A stretch of DNA of 64,000 bases from Acidobacteriota bacterium (GTDB lineage Bacteria > Acidobacteriota > Blastocatellia > Pyrinomonadales > Pyrinomonadaceae): the NCBI GenBank assembly GCA_019239425.1, contig JAFAZX010000015.1:1-64000 (forward strand). Direction: 5' to 3'. A model generated the notes under the pieces. That model was given only the letters and a program-made list of their open reading frames with translations, was not told where the DNA came from and searched no databases. The translations under genes and the position numbers were made by a program. This document shows, one piece after another, positions 10,149 to 17,016 of this stretch; the first letter of the stretch is position 1; each line of letters begins with the position of its first letter.

Positions 10149-10180
10149 GCGCCCCGGCGGTCGCCGAGCCGCCGGGGCGC
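10149..10180. other. Perfect 12-bp GC-rich hairpin
   Basis: GCGCCCCGGCGG and its exact complement with an 8-base loop. No T-run follows on either strand. It may be a terminator for dacB readthrough, or structure in an unknown transcript. Confidence 0.4.
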
Positions 10181-10188
10181 GCTAGTTT

Positions 10189-10270
10189 GAAGGATGAAGG
10201 CGGAAGGATGAAGGCGGAAGGGAGGCTTAACTGCCGTCCCTTCATCCTTCATCCTTCCGCCTTCATCCTT
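10189..10270. repeat. Hairpin repeat, AAGGATG/AAGGCGG heptad class
   Basis: Near-complementary arms of about 35 bases made of AAGGATG and AAGGCGG heptads around a 10-15-base loop. It ends four bases before the dacB stop codon. A second copy of this class is at 30784-30863. Confidence 0.88.
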
Positions 10271-10274
10271 TGCT

Positions 10275-11636
10275 TTACTGATTCGGACTCGCCGGCTCGT
10301 ACTCGTCGAGGGCGGAGGCGCGGGCGCTGTCGATCTCGGAGGAGGAGATGCGGATCGCCATCGTCTGCGGCGCGTAGGTGAAGGGCGCGGGGCCGCCGCG
10401 CTCGTTCTGTAGTTCCGAGACGAGCGCGTCCTGCCACCGACGGAAGCGGACGACGTTGCCGCGCTGGTCGAGGATGACGAAGAGCAGCGTGTCGCCCTTC
10501 GCCGTGCGGAGCTGGCCGACGAGGGCGCTGGCGCCGCCGTCTGTGCGCGGGAGCGTGCCGGTCTTGGCGATGACGCTGCCGCGGCCGGGGCTCTCGGCGT
10601 AGCGCTTCTGCAGAGTGCCGGGGTCGACGCCCGCGACCGGCAGGATGTCCGCGGCCTTGAGGTTGTACTTGTGCAGCTCTTCGAGCAGCGCGCGGTAGAC
10701 CTTCATCATCTGGCGCGGCGTCACGCGATTCACGCCGAGGCCGCTCGCCGTCGAGAGACGAAACTCGCCGGGCTTGAACCCGAGGTCTGTCGACAGGAGG
10801 CGCATCAGGCCCGGCGCGCCGCCCAACTGGTCGCCGAGCCGCTCGGCCATGAAGTTGTTTGAGTAGCAGAGCAGGACTTTCAGAACGTCCGCGAGCGGCG
10901 GCGAGTAGTGCGTCAGGACGTTGCGTGCGCCCTTCGGCACCGCGTCCACGTAGACGGCGCCCATCACGGCGACGCTCGGCGTCGCCTTCAAGCCCTCCGC
11001 GTCGCGCAGCGCCACGCGCGAGTCGTACCAGGCGCGCGTCGCCGCGGCCGGCCGGCGCTCCGCGTCGAGCGTGTCGTAGAAGCGCTCGCCCGAGCGCTGC
11101 GAAGACGCGCTGAAGTTCATCGTGAACTTCGGCGCGATGATGAGGTCGCCCGTCACGGTCTTAATCCCGATCTGGTTCAGCTCGCGCGCGACGGCGACGG
11201 CGTGCTCGTCGTGGAAGGAAGGGTCGCGGCCCGAGACGACGAGGTCGCCGTTGACGGTGCCCGTCGCCTTGTCGAAACTGCCCGTCACCCAGAGCGTGGT
11301 GGCGAAGCGGTGCTTCGCGCCGAAGGTCTTGAGCGCGGCGAGCGCCGTGACGAGCTTGACGGCCGAGGCGGGGTTGTACTGCCGGTCGGCCGCCTCGGCG
11401 CGCACGGTCTCGCCCGAGAGCTTCTCGACGAGCACGCCCTGATGGATGAAGGCGGGCGGCGGCTGCTCTTCGCCGAGTCCGGCTAAGTCGTCCGGCTCGG
11501 CCGGCGGCAGCGTCGGCACGGGCGTCGGCTGCACCACCGGCTGCTGCGCCGGGGCGGACTTCACGGCCTGCGCGCGCGCGCCCGCGGCGGGGCCGAGCAT
11601 GAAGACGAGGGCCAGTACGAGACTTATACTCTTCAA
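10275..11636 (-). CDS. dacB: D-alanyl-D-alanine carboxypeptidase/endopeptidase, PBP4 class (peptidase S13)
   Basis: A periplasmic serine peptidase that trims or cleaves peptidoglycan cross-links. The signal peptide ends ARAQA and a Pro-rich linker follows. All three active-site motifs are present: SxxK as SAVK (Ser91, Lys94), SxN as SNN in LLCYSNNFMAE, and KTG in VIAKTGTLPR. The 453-residue length fits the family. Translation starts at TTG (11636) with AAGGAG eight bases upstream. It stands alone between two repeat-bearing spacers. A Pro-rich insert after the signal peptide is the only unusual part. Confidence 0.92.
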   Translation of the reverse strand: MKSISLVLALVFMLGPAAGARAQAVKSAPAQQPVVQPTPVPTLPPAEPDDLAGLGEEQPPPAFIHQGVLVEKLSGETVRAEAADRQYNPASAVKLVTALAALKTFGAKHRFATTLWVTGSFDKATGTVNGDLVVSGRDPSFHDEHAVAVARELNQIGIKTVTGDLIIAPKFTMNFSASSQRSGERFYDTLDAERRPAAATRAWYDSRVALRDAEGLKATPSVAVMGAVYVDAVPKGARNVLTHYSPPLADVLKVLLCYSNNFMAERLGDQLGGAPGLMRLLSTDLGFKPGEFRLSTASGLGVNRVTPRQMMKVYRALLEELHKYNLKAADILPVAGVDPGTLQKRYAESPGRGSVIAKTGTLPRTDGGASALVGQLRTAKGDTLLFVILDQRGNVVRFRRWQDALVSELQNERGGPAPFTYAPQTMAIRISSSEIDSARASALDEYEPASPNQ

Positions 11637-12021
11637 CCCACTTACTCCTTGCCGTCTGAGTCCGTCGAAACAAAACGGCGCGCCATGATAGCACGGCGTT
11701 CAAACGCCGTCGCGCGCGCGAATTTTCTCTGGGAAGAGTCAGGCGGGCAAACACTTTGATGCGAACCGACATCGTACGCGATGTATGCACCGCCACTCTG
11801 CCGGAAACGTCGATAGCAACCGCCGTTCCGGAAAGTGAGTAGGCAGTAGGCAGATGGCAGTAGGCAGTCACTCCGCTTTGCGGTCGTTGAAGGATTATTC
11901 CGAACGTTCGACGGCGTGGCTCTCTGAACTGCCTGCTGCCATCTGCCTACTGCCTACTCTCCTTTTGACAAGGCTGAAAGCGCGCCCATAGAATTTCGAC
12001 ACGTTCCAGCGAGCCTCGCCT
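11637..12021. other. Divergent spacer between dacB and the glycosylase gene
   Basis: About 385 bases with no credible ORF. It carries a GTAGGCA-class hairpin repeat at 11838-11962 and must hold the promoters of both divergent genes. No convincing promoter elements can be assigned by eye. Confidence 0.55.
11838..11962. repeat. Hairpin repeat, GTAGGCA heptad class
   Basis: Arms GAGTAGGCAGTAGGCAGATG... and its complement are separated by a core beginning CTCCGCTTT...GTTGAAGGATTATTCCGAAC. The core resembles that of the copies at 16882, 17593 and 63839. Confidence 0.88.
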
Positions 12022-12702
12022 TTGAATTTGTCGAACAGAGTGCGGCGAGAGAAAGAGCCCGTCACGGTCGAGAGGATTCGCGCCGCGCACCGCGCGCGCC
12101 GCGCGGAGATACGCGCGCGCCTCGGCGAGTTCGCAGAGGTCTGGCGGACGGCCACGGACGCGCGCCTGTGGGAAGAGCTGGTCTTCTGCATCTTCACCGC
12201 GGGCGCTTCGGCGCGGATGGGCCTGGGTTCGATAGAGGCCGTGCGGCACCTGCTCGCGCGCGGCACGCACGAGGAACTCACGCTCGCGCTCCTGGGCCGG
12301 CACCGCTACCCGAACTCGCGCTCGGGCTACATCGTCGTGACGCGCGAGTACCTCGAGGGCGACTGCCGGATGCGCCTGCGCGAGCGGCTCTCGTCTTTCG
12401 CAGACCCCGTCGAGCGGCGTGACTGGCTCGCGAAGAGCCGTGGCATCAAAGGGCTCGGCTACAAAGAGTCGAGCCACTTCCTGCGCAACGTCGGACTGCG
12501 CGGCTACGCCATCCTCGACAAGCACATCCTGCGCTGCCTGTTCGAGGTCGGCGTCCTCGAATCGCCGCAGCCGCCCGCGACCCGCGCACGCTACCTCGCC
12601 ACGGAGGCGCGCCTGCGCGACTTCGCCCGAGACGTCTCGATAGACTTCGACGAGCTTGACCTCGTGCTCTGGTCGATGAAGACCGGGGAGATTCTGAAGT
12701 GA
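12022..12702 (+). CDS. N-glycosylase/DNA lyase (Ogg2-like 8-oxoguanine glycosylase)
   Basis: A small helix-hairpin-helix base-excision enzyme. It has LVFCIFTAGASARMG near the N-terminus, the HhH with catalytic Lys in IKGLGYKESSHFLRNVG, and the catalytic Asp in YAILDKHILR. It would remove 8-oxoguanine and nick the abasic site. The 226-residue length fits the Ogg2 family, better known from archaea but also found in bacteria. The listed start is TTG at 12022 with no clear Shine-Dalgarno; the in-frame GTG at 12040 is equally plausible. It is followed after seven bases by the TPR-protease gene. Confidence 0.88.
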   Translation: MNLSNRVRREKEPVTVERIRAAHRARRAEIRARLGEFAEVWRTATDARLWEELVFCIFTAGASARMGLGSIEAVRHLLARGTHEELTLALLGRHRYPNSRSGYIVVTREYLEGDCRMRLRERLSSFADPVERRDWLAKSRGIKGLGYKESSHFLRNVGLRGYAILDKHILRCLFEVGVLESPQPPATRARYLATEARLRDFARDVSIDFDELDLVLWSMKTGEILK

Positions 12703-12709
12703 GGTTCTT

Positions 12710-14293
12710 ATGAAGAGACTTTCCCCCACGGCGGCCGTCCTGCTGGCCGCCCTCGCGTTGGCCGCGGCGTCAGTGACGGCCGTCGGGGCGTCGGACGAGA
12801 AGACGAAGGCGCGCGCCGAGCGCGCCACGCGCGAGGGCGAGTACGAGGCGGCGGAGAAGATTTACCGCGAGCTGCTGACGAAAGACCCGCGCGACTCTGC
12901 GGCGCGTCTGGGTTTGAGCCGCGCGCTGCTCAAGCAGCGCAAGAACCTCGAGGCCTACGACCACGCGGCGCGCGTCGTCGCGCGCGAGCCCGAGTCGGCC
13001 CGCGCGCACGCGCTCCTCGGCGCGGCGCTCCTCGGCTCCGGCGACTTCCGCCTCTCGGTCGAGGAGTTCCGCACCGCGCTCAGCTTCAACGACGGCGAGG
13101 CCATCGCCATCGGCGGCCTCGCGATGGTGGACTTCTACGAGAACCGCATCTCGCAGAGTCTCGCCGGCCTGCGCCGCGCCGCCTTCATCGACCCCAACGA
13201 GCCCGACTACATCTTCAACCTCGGCCAGGTCGCCGCGCGCAACGAGCGCTATAAGGAGGCGGCCGACGCCTACGAGACCTTCCTCCGCATCGCGCCCAAG
13301 ACGGACGCCGACCGCCGCGCGCGCATCCGCGGCCTCATCGACTTCCTGCGCTACCTCGGCCAGCAGGGGAGCCTGCTCTCGGTCGGCGGCCCCGACTCCG
13401 TTAACGTCCCCTTCGAGATCGTCAACAGTCGCCCCGTCGTCAGCGTGCGCGTCAACGGCTCGCCGAAAGCAATGCGCTTCGTCGTCGACACGGGCGCGGG
13501 GATGTGCGTCATCTCCGACGAGGCGGCCGAACGCATGGGCATCAAGTCGGTGGCGCGCGGCGGCCTGGCGCGCGCCGTCGGCGGCGAGGGGCGCTTCGAG
13601 ATCGTCTACGGCTTCCTGCAGTCGCTCAACGTCGGCGACGCGAAGGTCGAGCGCGTGCCCGTCTACATCCGCCGCTTCTACAACGAGCAGGAGCCGGTGG
13701 ACGGCTACATCGGCCTCTCGGTGCTCGGCAAGTACACGACCGTGGTCGACTACGGCGGCAAGCAGATGGTTCTCCTGCGCGACGACGCGGCGAAGCGCGC
13801 GGCGGCCGTGGCGCCGCCGGCCGGCTCGATTGAAGTCCCCATCCGCACGACCTCGAGCGGCTTCTGGAGCGGCGAGGTCAGCTTCGAGGGCCTGGAGAGG
13901 CCGGCCCAGTTCATCATCGACACGGGTGCCTCGATCTCCGTCGTCTCGAAGGCGCTGGCCGAGCGCGCGGGCTTCGACCGCTTCGCGCAGTCGGGCTACA
14001 TCAAGGTCTACGGCGCGGCCGGCCTGGCCGACAACATCCAGACCGTCCTGCTGCCGCACTTCGCGCTCGGCCCGCAGACTTGGCAGAACGTCTACGCGGC
14101 GGTGCTCGACATGGAGCCGATCAACGAGACGGCCGGGTTCGAGCAGACGGGCATCGTCGGCGGCAACATCCTGCGCCGCTACCGCGTGACCTTCGACTTC
14201 ACGCGCGGCGTCATCCGCCTCGACCCCGACCCGCGCGTCACGCCGCAGGAAGACCTGCGGGGCAAGCCGGCCGTCGTCTCGGGTGGGTCATGA
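12710..14293 (+). CDS. TPR protein with two tandem retropepsin-like aspartic protease domains
   Basis: A 527-residue exported protein. The signal peptide (to about residue 27) is followed by three or four TPR-like helical repeats (EGEYEAAEKIYRELLTKDP onwards, to about residue 215). Two retropepsin-like domains then each carry an Asp-Thr-Gly triad: MRFVVDTGAGMCVIS near 260 and FIIDTGASISVVS near 400. Each ends with a conserved Gly-rich turn (YIGLSVLG; GIVGGNIL). Retropepsins need two DTG motifs in a dimer. Having both in one chain would allow a self-contained pepsin-like active site in the periplasm. The substrate is unknown. The stop overlaps the next start (ATGA). Confidence 0.85.
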   Translation: MKRLSPTAAVLLAALALAAASVTAVGASDEKTKARAERATREGEYEAAEKIYRELLTKDPRDSAARLGLSRALLKQRKNLEAYDHAARVVAREPESARAHALLGAALLGSGDFRLSVEEFRTALSFNDGEAIAIGGLAMVDFYENRISQSLAGLRRAAFIDPNEPDYIFNLGQVAARNERYKEAADAYETFLRIAPKTDADRRARIRGLIDFLRYLGQQGSLLSVGGPDSVNVPFEIVNSRPVVSVRVNGSPKAMRFVVDTGAGMCVISDEAAERMGIKSVARGGLARAVGGEGRFEIVYGFLQSLNVGDAKVERVPVYIRRFYNEQEPVDGYIGLSVLGKYTTVVDYGGKQMVLLRDDAAKRAAAVAPPAGSIEVPIRTTSSGFWSGEVSFEGLERPAQFIIDTGASISVVSKALAERAGFDRFAQSGYIKVYGAAGLADNIQTVLLPHFALGPQTWQNVYAAVLDMEPINETAGFEQTGIVGGNILRRYRVTFDFTRGVIRLDPDPRVTPQEDLRGKPAVVSGGS

Positions 14294-14763
14294 AGCAGAG
14301 CATCTATCTTGAGACCTCGGTCGTCGGGGCGTATCTGGATAACGGCGAGCCGTTCCGGCGCGACCTGACGATCCGCTGGTGGGAGCACGAGATGTCGGAG
14401 TACAGGCCCGTCGTCTCGCCGCTCGTCATCCGCGAGCTGGAGCGCGTGCCTGAGCCGCACAGCAAGGCCTACCTCAAACTCGTCGCGCCGCTCGAACGGG
14501 TCGAGCTGACGGACGAGGTCGCCATCCTCGCCGAGGGCTACATCTCGCGCGGCATCTTCCACCGCAAGTACATCGGCGACGCCGTCCACGTCGCGCTTGC
14601 CTCCTTCCACAAAATAGACTATCTAGTGACCTGGAACTTCGGCCACCTCGCGAACGTGCGGCGGCAGGCGCGCATCCGGCTCTTCAACACCGCCGCCGGC
14701 TTCTTCGTCCCGCAGATCGTGACGCCCGAGTTCTTAGTTTCGGAGATGACAGAAAAGGGGTGA
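14290..14763 (+). CDS. PIN-domain protein, VapC-like toxin candidate
   Basis: The real start is the ATG at 14290, overlapping the upstream stop by four bases; the 227-residue track ORF is an artefact of readthrough. The 157-residue product begins YLETSVVGAYLD (acidic residue at the PIN position, Glu instead of the usual Asp) and has GDAVHVALA and LVTWNFGHLAN, typical of PIN nucleases that cleave RNA. A small protein of the kind that accompanies this subgroup follows 78 bases downstream, so a toxin-antitoxin pair is likely. A hairpin repeat separates the two. Confidence 0.82.
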   Translation: MKQSIYLETSVVGAYLDNGEPFRRDLTIRWWEHEMSEYRPVVSPLVIRELERVPEPHSKAYLKLVAPLERVELTDEVAILAEGYISRGIFHRKYIGDAVHVALASFHKIDYLVTWNFGHLANVRRQARIRLFNTAAGFFVPQIVTPEFLVSEMTEKG

Positions 14764-14836
14764 ATGGTGAATAGTTAATGGTGAATGGTTGACGGCCGCG
14801 CCCATTTACCATTTACTATTCACCATTAACTATTTA
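14763..14836. repeat. Hairpin repeat, GAATGGT heptad class
   Basis: Arms of about 34 bases made of GAATGGT/GAATAGT/TAATGGT heptads flank a short GC-rich loop. The element starts inside the stop region of the PIN gene and ends six bases before the next start codon. Confidence 0.88.
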
Positions 14837-14841
14837 CGATC

Positions 14842-15057
14842 ATGTACCGCAAGCCGAGATTCCTCGAAGAGCTGCACGCGATACGGGAGGAGATGTCGCG
14901 CGAGGCTGACTACGACGTGGAGCTGTTCGCCGAGATGGTGCGCTCGGGCGTCAGCCCCCGCCAAGGCCCCGTCCGCAACATCCGCGGCTTCCGCAGCCGC
15001 GCCCCGCGCGCCGGGCAGGACGCCAAGCCGTCCCCGAAGAAGCGCGCGTCAAGGTGA
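14842..15057 (+). CDS. Small protein, probable antitoxin partner of the PIN protein
   Basis: A 71-residue protein rich in charge. It begins PRFLEELHAIREEMSREADYDVELF, a pattern I associate with short proteins encoded next to PIN toxins in cyanobacteria and acidobacteria. The C-terminus is basic (KPSPKKRASR). Its placement right after the PIN gene supports an antitoxin role, although no DNA-binding domain is obvious. The start directly follows a hairpin repeat arm and has no visible Shine-Dalgarno. The assignment as an antitoxin is inference. Confidence 0.68.
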   Translation: MYRKPRFLEELHAIREEMSREADYDVELFAEMVRSGVSPRQGPVRNIRGFRSRAPRAGQDAKPSPKKRASR

Positions 15058-15075
15058 GGGAAGCTGAACGCTAAT

Positions 15076-15864
15076 ATGGAAGAGACGTTCGAAGCCATCG
15101 GGATCGACGTGCCGAGCGAGAAGGACTTCAACCACCTCGCGGAGCGCGCGGGCGACCAGGGCGAGCCGACGCAGCTCTGCCGCCGCGGCGCCGTGCTCCA
15201 CGGCCGCTGCTGGAAGCTGGGCGAGGGGCTCGAAGTCTGGACTGTCCTGTACGAGTCGGGCACGGGCGAAATCTTCTACGCCGACTGCCGGCCGGGCTTT
15301 CGCGCGCGCTACACGCAGCGCGTGAGCCCCTGGGCCTTGACCGAGTACGACGAGGACGGCGAGGCCATCGTCCACGGCTACTGCGACGGCCAGGAGACCG
15401 AAGTCCTCTTCGAGCTGCAGAACCTGACCGAAGTCGGCCCCGAGGGCTTCCGCGCGCAGGAGCTGCACGTCGGACTCTGCGGCCTGGCCTACCGCGCGCG
15501 CGTCACGGCCGAGCCGGGCGAGACGCGCTGGCAGCCGCTCGAAGAGGCCGCGCCCTCGCGCGCCGCGCACGAGAACGACTGGTCGCTCTCGGGGCGCGTC
15601 ATCTCGTTCAAGCCCCTGCGCAACCCCGTCTCGGGCACGGAACTTTACTGGGTTTATCTAGACCTCGGCCGGCTCCGGCTCGAAGTCCTCGTCAACACGA
15701 AGGCCTTGCGCGGCGACGCGCTCGCCGTCGGCACGGGCTTCTCCGCGGAGGTCTGGCTCCAGGGCCACGTACTCGACCGCCGCGCCCTGCTCTCGCGTTA
15801 CGAGGGGCGCGACGCCACCGCCACCCGCGCCTCCCTCTGGGCACATCTGAGGAGAAGGAATTAA
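15076..15864 (+). CDS. Conserved hypothetical protein
   Basis: A 262-residue soluble protein with no signal peptide or membrane segment. It has a Trp/Tyr-rich, mixed alpha/beta composition, with segments such as GEIFYADCRPGFRARYTQRV and YWVYLDLGRLRLEVLVN. I do not recognise a family. Codon use is like its neighbours. It starts 18 bases after the putative antitoxin gene and ends three bases before hicB, so it is probably part of the same transcript. Confidence 0.75.
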   Translation: MEETFEAIGIDVPSEKDFNHLAERAGDQGEPTQLCRRGAVLHGRCWKLGEGLEVWTVLYESGTGEIFYADCRPGFRARYTQRVSPWALTEYDEDGEAIVHGYCDGQETEVLFELQNLTEVGPEGFRAQELHVGLCGLAYRARVTAEPGETRWQPLEEAAPSRAAHENDWSLSGRVISFKPLRNPVSGTELYWVYLDLGRLRLEVLVNTKALRGDALAVGTGFSAEVWLQGHVLDRRALLSRYEGRDATATRASLWAHLRRRN

Positions 15865-15867
15865 AAC

Positions 15868-16074
15868 ATGACCCGGGAGTTCACAGCCACGGTCTGGCAG
15901 GAAGATGAATGGTTCATCGCGCAGTGTAGGGAAGTCGAAGTCGCGAGCCAGGGGCTGACGGAACAGGAAGCACTGGACAATCTCCGCGAAGCTTTAGAAC
16001 TTCACTTCGAACCGCCGCACGCTACCATCTTGCCGAGCATCCGAAAGATCGAGGTCGAGCTTGACGCAGCTTAA
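15868..16074 (+). CDS. hicB: HicB-family antitoxin
   Basis: A 68-residue protein with the partial RNase H-like HicB fold: FTATVWQEDEWFIAQCREVEVASQG then LTEQEALDNLREALELHFE. It would bind and neutralise the HicA toxin encoded next to it. No C-terminal DNA-binding domain is visible, so autoregulation would need another mechanism. GAGGAGAAGG lies upstream of the ATG. The order antitoxin then toxin, with a 14-base overlap, is common in hicBA loci. Confidence 0.88.
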   Translation: MTREFTATVWQEDEWFIAQCREVEVASQGLTEQEALDNLREALELHFEPPHATILPSIRKIEVELDAA

Positions 16075-16285
16075 GCCGCTGCCGTTCCGCGAGGTGAAAC
16101 GAAAGCTGGAAGCGGTGGGCTTCCAAGAAGTGAGCAGTAAAGGCAGTCATGTTAAGTTCGCCAGGGTGACGCCGCTCGGAACATATACCGCTATCGTCCC
16201 AAGACATCGTGAAGTACCTGTCGGCACTCTGCGCAGCATCCTGAAACAAGCCGGAATCGGCCCCGACGAGTTCGAGAGATTGTAG
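16061..16285 (+). CDS. hicA: HicA-family mRNA interferase toxin
   Basis: A 74-residue double-stranded-RNA-binding-like protein. It has LPFREVKRKLEAVGFQEV, the catalytic-type His30 in SSKGSHVKF, and an IVPRHREVPVGTLRSILKQ tail that matches HicA toxins. It would cleave mRNA when free of HicB. The TTG start at 16061 lies inside hicB with GAGG just upstream, so translation is coupled. The overall length and motif order are complete, suggesting a functional pair. Confidence 0.88.
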   Translation: MTQLKPLPFREVKRKLEAVGFQEVSSKGSHVKFARVTPLGTYTAIVPRHREVPVGTLRSILKQAGIGPDEFERL

Positions 16286-16306
16286 TTCGCTGACAGCTTT
16301 TACCCG

Positions 16307-16885
16307 ATGCCCGCCCTCAGACGTTTCAGTCTCGCCGTCCTCTTCCTCATCATCATCGGCGGCGTCGCCGCGTACCTCTTCAACCAGTACTGGGTTCACC
16401 GCTTCGACGCGCTCATCGCGCGGCAGGCCGCGGTCTACCGGCTCGACCCCGATCTCGTGTGGAGCATCATCTACGAGGAGACGTACTTCCGCCCGTGGAT
16501 GAAGGGCGACGCGGGCGAGGTCGGCTTGATGCAGGTGACGCCCGCGGTCGCGCGCGAGTGGGCGGCCGAGACCGGCATGCGCGAGCTGGCCGAGCAGATG
16601 CGGCGCGACCCCGAGCGCGCGCTCGCAGACCCCGAGCGCAACATACAGGTCGGCTGCTGGTATCTCGAAAAAATCTGGAAGGATTACCAGGACGCGCCCG
16701 GCGCCGAGCCGCGCGTCATCGCCGCCTACAACGCAGGCCCTTCGCGCGCCGCCGAGTGGAACCGCGTCCCCCCCGGGCGCCGCCCGCTCACCGCCGACGA
16801 GTTCGTCGCGCGCATCGACTTCCCCTCCACCCGCGCCTACGTCACCAACATCCTCGAACGCTACCGGAAGAAGAAAGGGAAGTAG
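16307..16885 (+). CDS. Small membrane-anchored lytic transglycosylase (SLT/Slt70-like)
   Basis: A 192-residue protein with an N-terminal membrane anchor (LAVLFLIIIGGVAAYLF) and one SLT domain. Visible motifs are WSIIYEETYF with the catalytic Glu, GEVGLMQVTP and RVIAAYNAGPS. It would cleave the MurNAc-GlcNAc bond of peptidoglycan with 1,6-anhydro product formation, acting at the outer face of the inner membrane. The size resembles EmtA/MltE-like or SltY-core enzymes. Its TAG stop is formed by the first GTAGGCA unit of the following hairpin repeat. Confidence 0.9.
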   Translation: MPALRRFSLAVLFLIIIGGVAAYLFNQYWVHRFDALIARQAAVYRLDPDLVWSIIYEETYFRPWMKGDAGEVGLMQVTPAVAREWAAETGMRELAEQMRRDPERALADPERNIQVGCWYLEKIWKDYQDAPGAEPRVIAAYNAGPSRAAEWNRVPPGRRPLTADEFVARIDFPSTRAYVTNILERYRKKKGK

Positions 16886-17006
16886 GCAGATGGCAGTAGG
16901 CAGTAGGCAGTTAGCTCCGCTTGACCGGCGTTGAGGATGACTAACCCAGGGTTCGCAATAAGAGTGTTCTTCAACTGCCTACTGCCATCTGCCATCTGCC
17001 TACTAC
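16882..17006. repeat. Hairpin repeat, GTAGGCA heptad class
   Basis: The left arm begins AGTAGGCAGATGGCAGTAGG and the right arm is its near-complement. The core CTCCGCTT...GTTGAGGAT...CAGGGTTCGCAATAAG shares a 16-base stretch with the copy at 63839. It supplies the stop codon of the lytic transglycosylase and ends about ten bases before the MFS start. Confidence 0.9.
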
Positions 17007-17016
17007 TCCCCTGCCT

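Larger units (their letters stand above)
9558..10274. other. Long intergenic region upstream of the pilin operon
   Basis: Roughly 700 bases with no credible ORF. The part nearest the pilin operon contains the sigma54 promoter and a small leader hairpin: GCCGGCCC and its complement at 9588-9595 and 9609-9616. The middle (9700-10140) is GC-rich with several imperfect inverted repeats but no RNA family I can name. At 10149-10180 is a perfect 12-bp hairpin (GCGCCCCGGCGG), then a heptad repeat just before the dacB stop. Confidence 0.6.

Noticed and set aside
9588-10180. A c-di-GMP (GEMM) riboswitch upstream of the pilin operon
   Set aside because: The conserved GEMM core motifs could not be aligned on either strand; only a small hairpin and a sigma54 promoter are supported.
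10187-10381. Small ORFs such as those reading SAFILHPSAFIL
   Set aside because: These are translations of the AAGGATG heptad repeats; they have no independent coding evidence.
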